Counted from the first letter of the stretch, positions 35,672 to 48,862 are shown. The stretch is 64,000 bases of DNA from Macrobrachium rosenbergii (GCF_040412425.1 NC_089789.1:38567106-38631105); one strand, 5' to 3'. Numbers and translations: made by a program. Notes: generated by a model not told the origin, from the letters alone.

Positions 35672-37059
35672 AGTTTTATCAACAAAATACTGGCTGAATA
35701 AGAGCTGCTTTCCTGATGGTGCATCTGCCAAGAAGACTGGGAAGCTTCCTTGCTGAATCTTGTTTTTTATCTAACTTAATAATTTCAACTTTTTTGAGGG
35801 GGGCAAAATAATAGGCATATTGGAACTTAGGAAATTTGTGCAGTCTTAATCATATTGAGCCATTGATGCATCTGTGAAAACGTAAGTTATTTTTACAGTT
35901 ATACATTCCAAACAAAAGTAGCACTAGTGTCTCGAACGTGAGTGACCTTTGACAAAGGAGGATTTGGTTTACAGTAGTGTACTTGACTCACTGTATCTCA
36001 CTCTCACTCTTATTTGAAGGTCCATTTCAGCACTATTTTGCCCCTTCATAGTATGGTATTGTTTGTATGTTTAGCTACAGATTGCTGCTTTTGTAAATTT
36101 AGCTAAGGGAGATCTTTGAAAAATTAGAATTTTGAGTAAATCACTGAACTATTATTCCTCTCCGTGTATGTACTGTACATACAGTTTGATATATGTTCTG
36201 TTGTGAGTTGGTAGGAACACAATGATCCACCTTTGATTGATTATACAATAAGGGGAATTGATTTTAGAAATAAGGGGGAAAATTTAAATGGACTTGCTTT
36301 TGGGGTGGGGGTACAGGAAAAGGTAGGGAATATTCCTATTAAAAGGTCGATTTGAATTATTGGGTCAGATAGGCTAACTTGAGGTTTAGAGTTTGTGAAT
36401 AGTTTACATGAGGTTTCACATGTAATTGCTGTATGATTTGTGATTAGTGTAAATGAGTAGGGGAAGTTCTTTCAGTGATTAAATAACACGAAATCTATCA
36501 GCATTTTACCATCGCCCTCAATTGGGGAGCATTTTCATATAAATGCAAGGCTTGTTAAAATGCTTAAAATTTTAGCTTACTAATTTTTGGCCAAAAGACG
36601 TAAGTAAACTGCCAGATTACTACTGTACTTGCTTCCAGATTACACATATAGGATGCAGGTTGCTAAACTACCTTGAAAGGACTAATTGTTTAATGTTCAG
36701 TTATAATGAGTTCTTAGACCAAGTGATCTTCACTTTTAAATTAATTTGCAGTGAAAGGGTTGCTAGATTTTTCAATATTTTGATAAGTCTTCAATAACTA
36801 ACTACAGGTGATGTAAATGGTAAAATTTTAAGAGAATACTTTTTAATCTAATTTTTTTTATTTGAATGTTAGGTAACTGCATGTTTGGAAGTAAACAGAA
36901 AACAGTTAAGTATCAGAAGAGGGAACCATTGACTGTCTGGACCAGAACATATTTATCCATGGAGAACAATAGGACTTACTATTTTGGCATTAAAGCAATT
37001 GACAAACTTTTGCAATTTCTGGGCATATATCTAGTGGAGCCATTACCATTTATGTATAT
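35672..37059. other. Unique AT-rich stretch, possible 3' UTR
   Basis: Non-repetitive, with no convincing coding frame. The 66-codon frame at 36866 follows an acceptor-like TTTGAATGTTAG but has no family features. Confidence 0.35.
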
Positions 37060-38450
37060 TACTTAGCTATTTATCAATCAAACATGACATCTCACTCAGC
37101 GAATTTAGCAATTTATTGAAATTGATCAATTTCTATCAGTACTTTAATTTTAATTTAAAATTCGTTTTTAGCTAGAAGATGCAAGTTGTTTTTATGTATT
37201 AGAGCTGATGTTTCTTCAGGTAACTGTGAAGTTCGCTCTCATTACAATTTGTCACGCTGTTAATCCTTACAACTGCTTTTGTTATAGCTTGTATAGTTGT
37301 GTGTCAATATATTCCCCCTCTTTCTCACAGAGAATATGAAATAAAGGGGTAACCTTTTTGCAAGCCGCCAAAAAGTCAACTACATCTTTGAGTACTTTTT
37401 GTTGTCTAACACAAAGTAGCATTTCCATATTCTGTGGGAGGGAAAGTGGGTAATAATCTGACTTAGCACTATATATGCAAGATACAGTCGAGTTGGAAGA
37501 TTTCCTTGAGTGACACAACCCATGGTGTTAAGAGAATGGATCAGAAATTTACGTATTAAGTTGCATTGGTAGTAGATATTCCCCCTTTTCCCGGAGAGAA
37601 TATGAAAAGGTGACTGGATGCAGGGGCAACTAAAAGTACCCAGATATGTAAGGCATTTCTGTATCTTGAATCTAGATACTAACTTGACAAGATACGAGAA
37701 AGCCCCCTACATCTCAGGGTACTTTTAGGGGTCCTGCATCCAGTTGCCTTTTCATATTCTCTCTGAGGAAAAGGGGGAAACATCTGATGACATTGCAACT
37801 TAATCTGTAAATTTCTGATCCATTCTGTTAACACAATGTGTCACTCAAGGCAATCTTCTTACTCATCTGTACCTAGCATACAGTATATAGTGCTAAGTCA
37901 GATTATTACCCACTTTCCTCCCACAATATGGAAATGCGACTTTGTGTTTGAGAGCAAAAATACCCAAAGATGTAGGGGACTTGTTGGCGGCTTGCAAAAA
38001 GGCTACCCTTTATTTCATAATCTCTCTGAGAAAGAGGAGGAATGTATTGACACACAACTACAAGCTATAACAAAAAAAGCAGATTTGTAAGATTAACAGT
38101 GTGACAAACTGTAATAAGAGCGAACTTCAGTTACCTGTAGAAACATTAGCTCTAATACATAGAAACAATTTTTATCTTCTAGCTAAAAACGAATTTTTAA
38201 TTTTAATCATTTTCAATAAATATCTAAATTCCCCCTGAGTGGGATGTCATGTCTGATTGATAAATAGCTAAGGAGTAACATAGAATTTTACAGAATAACT
38301 TGCCGACTTATCTGTCATGCAATACAAGTGAACTTTGAGTGAGATCGATTGAGATGAGAATTGTTATTAGTCTTAAAATAGATAATTTACTGTATACTGT
38401 ATTTCTATGTATTAGAAATAAAAAAAATTAGCGTGTGGATATTTATTAAA
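37060..38450. mobile_element. Foldback element copy 1, left end truncated
   Basis: The left arm (37060-37690) and right arm (37690-38450) are inverse complements. Examples are CACAGAGAATATGAAATAAA against TTTCATAATCTCTCTGAG, GTGGGAGGGAAAGTGGGTAA against TTACCCACTTTCCTCCCAC, and CTTGAGTGACACA against TGTGTCACTCAAG. Compared with copy 2, about 235 bp of the outer left arm are missing. It ends in TTAGCGTGTGGATAT. The minus-strand frame at 37282-37518 and the plus frame at 37836-38090 are the same arm read twice and do not stay open in copy 2, so they are not genes. Confidence 0.85.
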
Positions 38451-40088
38451 ATAATATCCACACGCTAATTTTTTTTATTTTTAATACATAGAAATACAGT
38501 ATACAGTAAATTAAATTTTAATATTCATTAATTTTTTTATTTTTAATACATAGAAATACAGTAAATTATCTATTTTAAGACTAATAATTCTCATCTCAAT
38601 CGATTCACTAAAGTTCACTTGTATTGCATGACAGATAAGTCGGCTCTTATTCTGCAAAATTATGTTACTCAAGGCCTTATCTATTTATCAATCAGACATG
38701 ACATCCCACTCAGGGGAATTTAGATATTTATTGAAAATGATAAATTTCTGTTTAAAATTAGTTTAAAATCTAAAATTCGTTTTTTTTAGCTAGAAGATAA
38801 AAATTGTTTCTATATTAGAGCTAATGTTTCTACAGGTAACTGAAGTTCGCTCTTATTACAGTTTGTCACACTGTTAATCTTACAAATCTGCTTTTGTTAT
38901 AGCTTGTAGTTGTGTGTGTAACATTCCTCCTCTTTCTCAGAGAGATTATGAAATAAAGGGTAGCCTTTTGCAAGCCGCCAAAAAAGTCAACTACATCTTT
39001 GAGTACTTTTTGTTGTCTAACACAAAGTAGCATTTCCATATTCTGTGGGAGGGAAAGTGGGTAATAATCTGACTTAGCACTATATATATATATATGCAAG
39101 ATACAAGATACAGTCGAGTTGGAAGATTTCCTTGAGTGACACAACCCATGGTGTTAAGAAATGGATCAGAAATTTACGATTAAGTTGCATTGTAGTAGAT
39201 ATTCCCCCTTTTCCCGGAGAGAATATGAAAGGTGACTGGATGCAGGGCAACTAAAAGTACCCAGATATGTAAGGCATTTCTGTATCTTGAATCTAGATAC
39301 TAACTTGACAAGATACGAGAAAGCCCCCTACATCTCAGGGTACTTTTAGGGGTCCTGCATCCAGTTGCCTTTTCATATTCTCTCTGAGGAAAAGGGGGAA
39401 ATATCTGATGACATTGCAACTTAATCTGTAAATTTCTGATCCATTCTCTTAACACAATGTGTCACTCAAGGCAATCTTCTTACTCATCTGTACCTAGCAT
39501 ACAGTATATAGTGCTAAGTCAGATTATTACCCACTTTCCCTCCCACAATATGGAAATGCGACTTTGTGTTTGAGAGCAAAAAGTACCCAAAGATGTAGGG
39601 GACTTGTTGGCGGCTTGCAAAAAGGCTACCCTTTATTTCATAATCTCTCTGAGAAAGAGGAGGAATGTATTGACACACAACTACAAGCTATAACAAAAGC
39701 AGATTTGTAAGATTAACAGTGTGACAAACTGTAATAAGAGCGAACTTCAGTTACCTGTAGAAACATTAGCTCTAATACATAGAAACAATTTTTATCTTCT
39801 AGCTAAAAACGAATTTTAGTTTAAAATTACTAATTTTAAACAGAAATTTATCATTTTCAATAAATATCTAAATTCCCCCTGAGTGGGATGTCATGTCTGA
39901 TTGATAAATAGCTAAGGAGTAACAGAATTTTACAGAATAACTTGCCGACTTATCTGTCATGCAATACAAGTGAACTTTGAGTGAGATCGATTGAGATGAG
40001 AATTGTTATTAGTCTTAAAATAGATAATTTACTGTATTTCTATGTATTAAAAATAAAAAAAATTAGCGTGTGGATATTATTTTAATAA
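38450..40088. mobile_element. Foldback element copy 2, full length
   Basis: A ~1.64-kb inverted repeat with ends TTATTAAAATAATATCCACA, CGCTAATTTTTTTTATTTTT and the exact inverse complement at 40040-40088. Arms of ~800 bp meet near 39320 (GTATCTTGAATCTAGATACT ... AAGATAC) with almost no unique loop. Its arms are near-identical to those of copy 1, so the duplication is recent. There is no transposase; it is comparable in layout to foldback or long-TIR MITE elements. No target-site duplication could be defined because copy 1 abuts the left end. Confidence 0.88.
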
Positions 40089-40092
40089 TCAC

Positions 40093-40401
40093 TTGAAAAG
40101 ACGATTAGGTTTTTCCAACGATCTGTCATTCTGTGGAATTAAATCCCAAGGCACCTCAATCACGGAGTTTTCCAGCAAGTCCTGTGGTAATACGGCGATT
40201 TCTCATTTTCTGTTGTCATCACGTCCTAAAGAAGTTGAATTCCACACCTCCGCGTGGTTGGATCCACTGAATCATAAGACCCTCAGCCTTTCTTCCGAGG
40301 TGCGTATTCTTCTAACCTCTGTTGTTTGTCACAGACTGAAGAAAATTCACTCATTGTGTTGGGAAACTGAAATTAATAAGAACCACTATAATACTCAGTA
40401 A
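40093..40401 (+). CDS. Hypothetical 102-codon open frame
   Basis: ATG to TAA without interruption in ~42% GC sequence directly beside the foldback element. Residues include KSQGTSITEFSSKSCGN and SAWLDPLNHKTLSLSSEV; no motif, signal peptide or membrane segment is recognised. It could be an exon of an older gene or transposon, or chance. Start chosen as the first ATG. Confidence 0.15.
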   Translation: MKRRLGFSNDLSFCGIKSQGTSITEFSSKSCGNTAISHFLLSSRPKEVEFHTSAWLDPLNHKTLSLSSEVRILLTSVVCHRLKKIHSLCWETEINKNHYNTQ

Positions 40402-43400
40402 CAGAGGCTTCACCAAGGTCATACGCAAAAGGAAAATACTGCAGTAAAACAAACTAGTTAACAGTAAATTGCCGGCTGTCGCCTGCAAACACCACTGTTC
40501 AACTACCTGCTGAAAAAACCATCGGTTGAAGATAATCGTGATGTATGCAGTCTGCAGACTTGTTTCTAAATACAATAACTGATCGTGTACATTACTGTAC
40601 TGAATATGAATGAGTTACTGTTCCCTACGAAAGTCAATACTTTCCGTATTTACACAGCAGACATTATCACAAACAATGACTGGAACTTCTAGACACCTGC
40701 ATTCAGGTCCGTAGACCAGAAAAATGTTACCTATTGTTTGAAATCAAAATATTACAGATTCATTTCTTAAGGACTCCCAAAGCATCTGTATACTGTACAC
40801 TAAAGCCAAAAGCTCTAGTTACCAGCAATAGTCTTTTAAAAAATACAACCCATGGCCTTAAAATTCATTAACGACATAAGTTCCAGAGTTACCAATGCAG
40901 TCTAACAAATTCAAGAAGAATAAAAGCGAGTGTTTCGTGAAAAATCTATTACATCGCTGACAATAATCGTAAGTTATTCGATTTACAACAATGAAATTTA
41001 AATGATACTCCAGAATCAAACGAAATGCTTTTTGAAACGCTAAGTGATGGCAAGACGATGATAGTCCTCGGACCCTTCTATGTTTAAAACAGGGTAGGCT
41101 ATTGGAAGGTTGTCTTTAAACCCGTAGTTTTTAGCTGTGCGAGTACCTAACCTGAAGTTATTTAACCTATGACAGGTTTTAAAACTTGTGACTGAGTGGT
41201 TTTAACATACACCTATAATTACGTGACACTAAATATTAAATCCATACTGTAATTTGTATCAACCACTCGGAAAACACGATACTGCTCTTTAAAATATCAA
41301 ATTATGCAAATTTTACTCTTGCATAAACTTCCAGTACCTTCCTCTTTTCATTGCAACTCGGCTCATAATGTATGAGAATAAGTGTCTCATATCCTAATTC
41401 GTGGTTACTCCCAACAGCGACGCAAGTTGACTAAATAGCGTAGTTTACCCACCTATTTACAACAGAAAACAGGTATTTCTTTTTATCATAGAAAACTACT
41501 ATTAGTGAGTATTAGTTTCCATGGTTTATCCAAAATGTCTAGTACGGACTTCTACTACCACAGCATTCTTGAATAGAGCTCCAAATACAGTACTCACTCA
41601 GTTTTGACCCTATTAGTAAGTTGAAGCTACAACGTACTTCACACTGAATAAAAACTCAAGATTAAATTTGTTTCAACTTCTGAAGCCTTCAACGCATATA
41701 CGTTTAGCAAACGGACCATTTGACCTTAAAATTGACTATCAAACATTTTTATTATGACTGCCTGATCTTATATCTCAATTTCCTGTAATTTCGCACGAGT
41801 TTGATACTACGAAAGAATTTTTTTTTCAGTCACAGGGCTCACAGCACGATTTGAAGTATTAGTTTCTACTTGCTACTATACATTGCAGTGGGCTTCGTGC
41901 ACTTTAACTCGTGGGTTTATGCAACAGCTAATTGGATTTGTTCAGTAGCAGTTTATACAAAGTTGTTACATAGGGGTACTTCACACAAGCTTGAAATTAA
42001 TACAAAATATATTCTTATCAAATGTCTTATTAGATTTCAAATTACACAAGTTATCCGTTTGATCTACACAACTTCCACTACACTGAGTTAAGGAGCCACA
42101 TCAAAAACAAGACATGAGCAATGCGTTAAGTAAACAGGGTGAGATGCATAGTATAAACTAGCTTCTTTATCATATGAAGATTCCACTCTCACCTCAACAT
42201 TTCCTAACACAAATACACCCTCTCACTTTCACAGACAGCGATTAATTCACACCAAACTCTTGATGACCTGTCGATATGCAAACTTAGTTCCTCTCTAGTC
42301 TCCCTTCATAAAAATGTCTGGATACCCTGATACAAAAGGAAAGATCGAGCTGGAAGGTTTTCGTTGAAAATGCGACTATGAACAGCTGTTGTGAAAGATC
42401 ACCTGGCCAAGTTGCTAATTCTAAATTTTTTACAACAGTGAGAATTGACAGCTTCATTTTCCGTTTATTCCTATTGAATTAGGTTCCCTCAAGATTTTCC
42501 ATTTCTTTTTAGTGTTAAACTTTCGACTTAAAAACATTGGTCTATGGCTCCTGCTAAGCTATTACAGAGATTGTAAAAGAAAACTTTGCACCATCTAGGT
42601 CCTTATGAATATTTCCCTCGAATCAAAATACCAGACATAACTACAGTCTCAATCTCCAGAACTCGTAAAATTGTACGAAAACAGTAATTCCATTTTTTTT
42701 TTTTTTTTTAGCCCGAACTTGTTAATTTCGATAAATGTTCTAGTTACAGCAATATTTACGTTGTTTTACCAACCAACTGAACCAATCATTTGAGTTGTTT
42801 TACACAACCCGACTGGAATTAAACCGACAGATACTGCTTGTAAACTAAACCAAAATTGCTCGACTAACACAAACTACCAGTTGATTATAGAAATTCAGAA
42901 TGGACAAAGTCAAAACTTTCCAAACGCTTTTATTCAAAAAACCAAGAAAACTTCAACTGAAAACCATAAAGAAGTCTGAAACAAAAAACAAATGAAAGCC
43001 AGAAGCGAGAAAAAAATAAGATAAAAAGGACACCGACAAAAGAATGTTATACACAACGATTACCGAGAAAAAAAATCCAAGATAAGTTGAACCACAAATT
43101 GCAAGGGTGCTAAGGCACCGAATGCGCACAACAATGGTTGGTCTATATAAACATCTCGCGTCTAGTGTGCTGTAAACTCCGGGATATTCAAGGAGGAAAA
43201 TCCACTAAATTACATTGCAGCGGTCCTTAGCACAGGTAAATCACTCCAACGAATGGCCTTCATCTTAATACGCCTTAATTACCAGTGAATTAACCTTCTT
43301 GCGAGATATTAAGGGGAATCCTCTTAACAGATTTCCATCTGCTTTAAACCACAGAAGCTCAGAGGAGATAGATTGACCTTTTGGAATGGCTTCCCTAGCC

Positions 43401-43500
43401 TTAAATAGTACATCAGACTGCAAAAAAATCATCGGACGTTTGTGTAAAACTATATGATGGGGTTACATATCAAAGTGACACTTTTAGAAGTGATCCATCA
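40402..43500. other. Unique stretch without recognised genes
   Basis: About 3.1 kb of AT-rich, microsatellite-poor DNA. Short open frames (for example 41870-42091) show no domain or splice support. An AATAAA on the minus strand near 42925 could end a minus-strand transcript. Confidence 0.4.
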
Positions 43501-43683
43501 CGCAAAAAGCATGGAAACCACAGATCAAGCGAAAAAGCATGGAAAGCATAGATCAAGCGAAAAAGCACAGATCAAGCGAAAAAGCACGGAAAGCATAGAT
43601 CAAGCGAAAAAGCACAGATCAAGTGAAAAAGCACAGATCAAGTGAAAAAGCATAGATCAAGCGAAAAAGCATGGAAAGCATAC
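43501..43683. repeat. ~20-40 bp minisatellite (AAAAAGCA…GATCAAGCG)
   Basis: The units AAAAAGCATGGAAAGCA, TAGATCAAGCG and the shorter AAAAAGCACAGATCAAG(C/T)G alternate about nine times. The open frame over it (Lys/Arg/His-rich, QAKKHRSSEKAQIK repeats) is the repeat translated and has no further support. Confidence 0.85.
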
Positions 43684-43876
43684 AAACGGGATTGAAGATA
43701 ATCTGGCCAAAACAAGTCGCCTGAGAGGAAACTTCGATAAAGTGGAGAAAAAAATAAAGTGCTTTTACAGTACCATTTTGTTTCATAAATTCATCAAAGG
43801 AAAACCTGCAGCTGTAGAATTTCTTTGCAAAGCTCAGAGCGGTGAGCAACAACGTGTCTTCAACAAATCCTGTTCG

Positions 43877-43913
<37 letters not shown>

Positions 43914-45487
43914 ACCTAGCTGACGATACAGAGTTGTTTGTTTTCCGAACACTAGTATAAAGGTGGATACAACAGAATCAGGGAGACACATTTACAGCTC
44001 AGTGACGAAAGTTACGAAAAATAGGCAAGCAATCCGATAAGAAAAAATGAAAGTCAGAAGCAAAACTCATATTACAACACCAAATAATAGCGAGAAATCG
44101 AAGGCCAAGCAAAATCCCAAAACTCATGCCTCACTGATCAACATTCAGACCTTTTACATTGGCGAATAAAAAAAAAAAAAATAAAAAAAAAACTACTACT
44201 ATTGGATAATAGTTCAAAAAGAGCAGGCCCTACTTGAGAATTTGCAGGGTTATGAAACTATGCATTTCAGTTTTACTTTCAAAACATAGGATTCATTCCG
44301 AATTACCTAAAATAAAACTGTTGAAAACTTTTTTGTTTACCTTGGAACATACCGTACTCAAACTGTTTAGGGACTTTCCATTAGCGATAGGGCTAAGCAA
44401 AAACTATAACAGTATGTCAACGCTAAGTCTTCCAAACACACTTAAAAATTCACCATATCCAGAAAAAAGTTACCGAGGCTCAGGTTTAAAGCAAATTAAG
44501 CAAATGAGAGCCGCTGTTGCAAGCAATCTCTCACGATCTTCAAATCCAAAACGAAACCCTTTCATTGCCCACTTATCTCTAAACGGGAACCTCTAGTTAT
44601 GACTTAGATGATGTTCAGAAGGCACCTAAGCTTAACCCTCAAAGGTAACGTATGATCATGTAATATCAAAGGATAACTTTTCAATTATATATTTTCAATG
44701 ATGTATGAACCATTTAAGACATTCTGGCAAGAATTATAATTTCAACCTTCATCGACCTTGCAAATGCTAACATCTGCTAACGCTTCACTGTTAAGAGATT
44801 ATTCCTCTCATTTCCTCAATACAAACACCTGCTGTTCAATTTAATCATGACTGAAATCACTTACACACGTCGCAAACTTCAATCCAGGAAAGAAATCTAT
44901 AAACTTGAAAAACATGTATCACCTCAAAATAATATTCGTTTCCTCATACATATGGAACGGAGTTCGGTGTGAGTCGCTAAGAAAAACCGATCGGTTAACA
45001 ACAGGCACTTGGTGTGTCATTCAATTCGAAACACCTCTGTATGGTCTTTAGATTTACATTGCAGTAAAATATTTAAAATGTGAATGTCTACGTGAAACCC
45101 ATACCGGATCAAAGTAATGTGTCATGAGGATATTTGCTGACATGTCAAGAGCTAGAGCTGCAACAAGCCGCCTAAACTGGCAGTGTATCGAAGTAACATG
45201 TCCACAATCACATCAGTTCCAACAGTTAAGAATGAATTTGTTCTTCAGCCATAGCAAACAGAAACGGTAGGCAGGAGGCTTCTCCCATTTGAGTAGTCAT
45301 AAGATCCACTCGAACTATCCAATTCCAGCAATGCTCTGAGTACTCTGCACTTGTGACTGGCAGCATCCACTTCGCCTTCTGTCAAGCTGAGTGACGGCTA
45401 CATCAACTTCCTTCACAGAAAAGTCACAAGTTCATCCACTTTGCCCACCGCTGAGTTTTTGATGGGGTGCAGTCACGTCGCCTTCAG
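43684..45487. other. Mostly unique stretch with one (GA)n
   Basis: (GA)n lies at 43879-43910 and an A-rich tract at about 44169-44193. A 120-codon frame at 44234-44596 has no recognisable motif. It may be part of a long 3' UTR of the tentative minus-strand unit. Confidence 0.35.
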
Positions 45488-45544
45488 CTAGGAACGCTCC
45501 CACTTCGGATCCCTGCTCTTAGCTCTTACGGATTTTCTTACTAC
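45488..45544 (-). other. Possible terminal exon of a minus-strand transcript
   Basis: On the minus strand a good acceptor (AATATTTCTTTGCAG, ending at 45545) is followed by a GC-richer segment. Depending on phase it reads VVRKSVRAKSRDPKWERS then stop at 45488, or GSKKIRKS then stop at 45519. Neither is recognised. It could equally be an exon of a non-coding RNA. Confidence 0.25.
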
Positions 45545-47208
45545 CTGCAAAGAAATATTAGTGTGAATTTCTGTACAGTTAACGATTTCGAATCTTTATG
45601 CAGCATAATGTAAGATGGAATACTGAGCAGGCAAATGTTAACCAAAGATATTAACATTGTCCTCAATGTCCTCGAGTAATACAAGTCTAATTATAGGCTA
45701 CACAATCATTCTTTGTAGTATACTGGTAAAATGCAAAACGTACATGTGCAGTAAAGAAAGCAGCTTCAAACGTAATGTGCAAAAATATAGCATAATGTGC
45801 AATTGATACAACAACGCCACGTACTGTTTTCTGTCAAGTGTAGGAAAATGATTACGGATTGAATAGGGAAAATAAGGGCTCAGTGAGAACTGCACAACAC
45901 ACGCACACACACAAATCCCAGTGCATAAATTAAAAATATTTTAGAAACTATAGTTGAATTATGAAAACTCAATTTTCAAATCAATACACAAAGTCCTAGA
46001 ATATCAAATATCGGGAACAAATTTGAGAGTTTCTAACAGTGTTTTATACAATACAGATTCAGATATTTAACCATTTCATTCAATACTATAATTTCTACAA
46101 CAAAACTGTCTTCTGCGTAATTTAAGACACTGATGATGTCAAACGTTACCATGGTTCAATTAATCAATAGGCCCAATGTTGGAAGGATTAAGGAATAATT
46201 TCTAGTCAGCTTTTGCCAACAAAAACTTCAAAAACCTCTAAGCTAAGAGAGCCTCTTGAAACAAAGATGAATGCTGACGAAAGAACTTTATTGAACAACA
46301 GTAAACTATCCACCCTTTCTAATTCACTTCGGTTAACTCTTATGATTTACATAAATTAATTCCCTTGACTATTTCAACTAATATTTCTATTTTCAAGAAA
46401 GTTTCAAACAATAACTGTCGGTTGGTATGAATGCCACGGGGAAAAGCTCTTTAACAGTGTCAAAGTTATTTAATATTTTTTTTTAAATTAAACTGTGAAA
46501 TTAACTCATTGTTTGTCAACAGCTTTATGAAAAAATATAAGTATTTACTTTTAAATCTGTACAGGTAAGCATAACCCTACAAAAAACATTTAAACTTAAC
46601 CTTTAAACAATGCATTATAAGAATAACCTCAAATAGAATAGCACATTTTAAATTACATGGTAGTGAGGCTTCAAGAACAATGAGTTTTATAATGAAATAT
46701 CTAACGCTCAGAATCCACTTGGGAACACGATCTGCCCTTTCCTGGAAATCAACGAATTTAGTCAACAAATCAAGTACACAATGGGATAAGACTATAAACT
46801 CCCTGCTGTGTTCCGTAATCAGCGAGTGTAAACATTGTGTTCGAAGGCAATTTGCTTCGGATTACCATTACGATGGTTCAACAGCTCTTACAGCATTTCA
46901 CATATTGATTCTATTGTAAGCTAAAATGGATTCGGTTTGAAGACCTCCATAAATATCAAGATGTTAAATATCCACTCCTCGTACCCAAGCGCTATCTTCC
47001 TACAATTACAGTTACCCGTTATGATTCCCTTGCTTTCAAAATTGTCCAAATTGGTAATCTACGACAAAATATGCAGGGCAAAAACTTGCAAATACAACCA
47101 ATCCAATTGTACTTTCTCAGATACCACAATTTTAACCTAATGAGTGACAAAAAGTTCCTCTCAAGTCAAACTATATTGGCTTGTACAGCTGTGTATAGGC
47201 CTTCATAA

Positions 47209-47284
47209 TTTGTCAATATACTGCTGGCAGTTCGTGACTGACATAAAAACGTCAGTCACGAACTGCCGGCAGTATATTGACAAA
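47209..47284. repeat. 76-bp near-perfect hairpin
   Basis: Two 34-nt arms (TTTGTCAATATACTGCTGGC, AGTTCGTGACTGAC and its complement, 47209-47242 and 47251-47284) surround an 8-nt loop ATAAAAAC. There is one mismatch, which becomes a G-U pair in one RNA strand. It could be a pre-miRNA or siRNA-like hairpin, a tiny foldback element, or a replication-error palindrome. It lies inside the proposed minus-strand transcription unit. Confidence 0.85.
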
Positions 47285-48023
47285 TCCATTCATTTTCTCA
47301 ATTCAAATATGTAAAGACAAAACAGAGCAAATATGTGAATAGGGGCATCAGCTTCCTTAAACATGAACTGCAAGTTGTACGGTTGTTAGCGGCACTTCGC
47401 CATGTAAATGGTCCAAGGTGCGCCACACCAAAATTTGTCGTTTATAACTGATGTCAAATCAATAAGCTAATAACGTGTTCACCAACGGAACATTACTCTT
47501 CTGTTTGTAATGTACCGCTAGATTTTATCGAAGCTACGAGTTAATGTAAGGACTAACGCAAGACACTAAATAAAACAGCATTTGTCAAGCATCAATAGCT
47601 TTAATAGTAGTAATGCTTTACCTTCAAACTCTATCGACTGCACCAGTTTGATGTTAAGTTGTAATAAAATCCTCAAGGCTCACCAACTGTCAACCTCCAC
47701 ATCCAATCCAGTCCACAAGGCTCCGGTCTGGAGAATCAAGAGTGCTTCATTTAAAGCACATTGGCAACCCTTTCCTCCAAGCTACCAAACAAAGATTGAC
47801 TGGTTAAATATACAAACACTAATTTCCCTACAAAATGCCTATAAGCTAAAGTGGTCTTAATCACCTAAATGTTTAACACGTACACAGGTGGTACTGATAT
47901 TATCATACCACTTTACGTTGATGACTTATTAAATAAAAGCTACTTAAAATAAGGCAACAAACTTATATTGCAAGGTATTTCATGACCTGACCATGTTCAT
48001 TAACATATCCAACTTCAACTTAC

Positions 48024-48082
48024 CTCGTTAGAGGGGACCAGTAAAATCCCACTATGTCCTTAAAAGTCATGTAAAGCTCATA
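48024..48082 (-). other. Possible internal exon of the minus-strand unit
   Basis: Ends at a strong minus-strand donor (CTAACGAG|GTAAGTTG, 48022-48023). With an acceptor at 48083 it is open for 19 codons (YELYMTFKDIVGFYWSPLTR), but the acceptor lacks a good pyrimidine tract. No family recognised. Confidence 0.2.
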
Positions 48083-48400
48083 CTATTCTCCCAAAGGAAA
48101 TTCGAATAGCACATTGTCTATGCCCTTTAATTAACAACTGCGGAATGTTGTCAGTGCCCCCCCAAAAAAAAAAAAACTTGTGGAAAGCAGCCAACGCCCA
48201 CAAAACCTATAATGGTACTCATACCATCCATAAGATTTGCAGAGCCATCTCAGTCTACCCGACCACCCTCACTCCTTGCTGCACCTAGATTTAAGACATG
48301 AGGAGCACCGTCTATGAGCGGAAGAAAAATGACTGGTGTGGTGGCATGCTCACAACAAAGACTTAGGCTACAAAGCAACAACGTAAAATTCCAATAGCAA

Positions 48401-48550
48401 GCCTTCTTCCCATGCTTATAAGGAGACAGTCTTGACAAAATGCTGTCCACGCCTTCTTCCCATGCTTATAAGGAGACAGTCTTGACAAAATGCTGTCCAC
48501 GCCTTTTTCCCATGCTTATAAGGAGACAGTCTTGACAAAATGCTGTCCAC
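48401..48550. repeat. 50-bp tandem repeat, exactly 3 units
   Basis: GCCTTCTTCCCATGCTTATA, AGGAGACAGTCTTGACAAAA, TGCTGTCCAC occurs three times at 48401, 48451 and 48501 with one substitution (C to T in unit 3). It is near-identical, so recent. Because 50 is not a multiple of 3, each unit is read in a different frame by the minus-strand ORFs across it. Confidence 0.95.
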
Positions 48551-48862
48551 GCCATGATCAGGCAGAGAAATGTGAGAGAACACCCTCCTCAGCCTCAAGC
48601 CATTTCAATAAAACAAAAAAGCTCTTTCCTGCGTTCGCAACAAAGCCATGGTAGAATCCATTCACAAAGTAATATTGCGTATCGTAACCCATTAAGACAG
48701 TATAACAACTTTCGTCGGCGATAATAACCATAAGTTTGTGATAAATCACCATATTTAATCACTATAAACGCTCACTGATTTCGTATTTCAATCCCTTCCT
48801 TTTGATGTTGATGCTTAATTTAGTTGGTCTCCTTATACTAACTACCAAAGACTACAACTTAC

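Noticed and set aside
37282..39144. Similar 74-92 codon frames (MCHSR…) on both strands
   Set aside because: All are the same foldback arm read in different copies; frames break between copies, so there is no sign of coding selection.
43454..43645. Lys-rich frame with QAKKHRSSEKAQIK repeats
   Set aside because: Direct translation of a minisatellite, no splice or start context.
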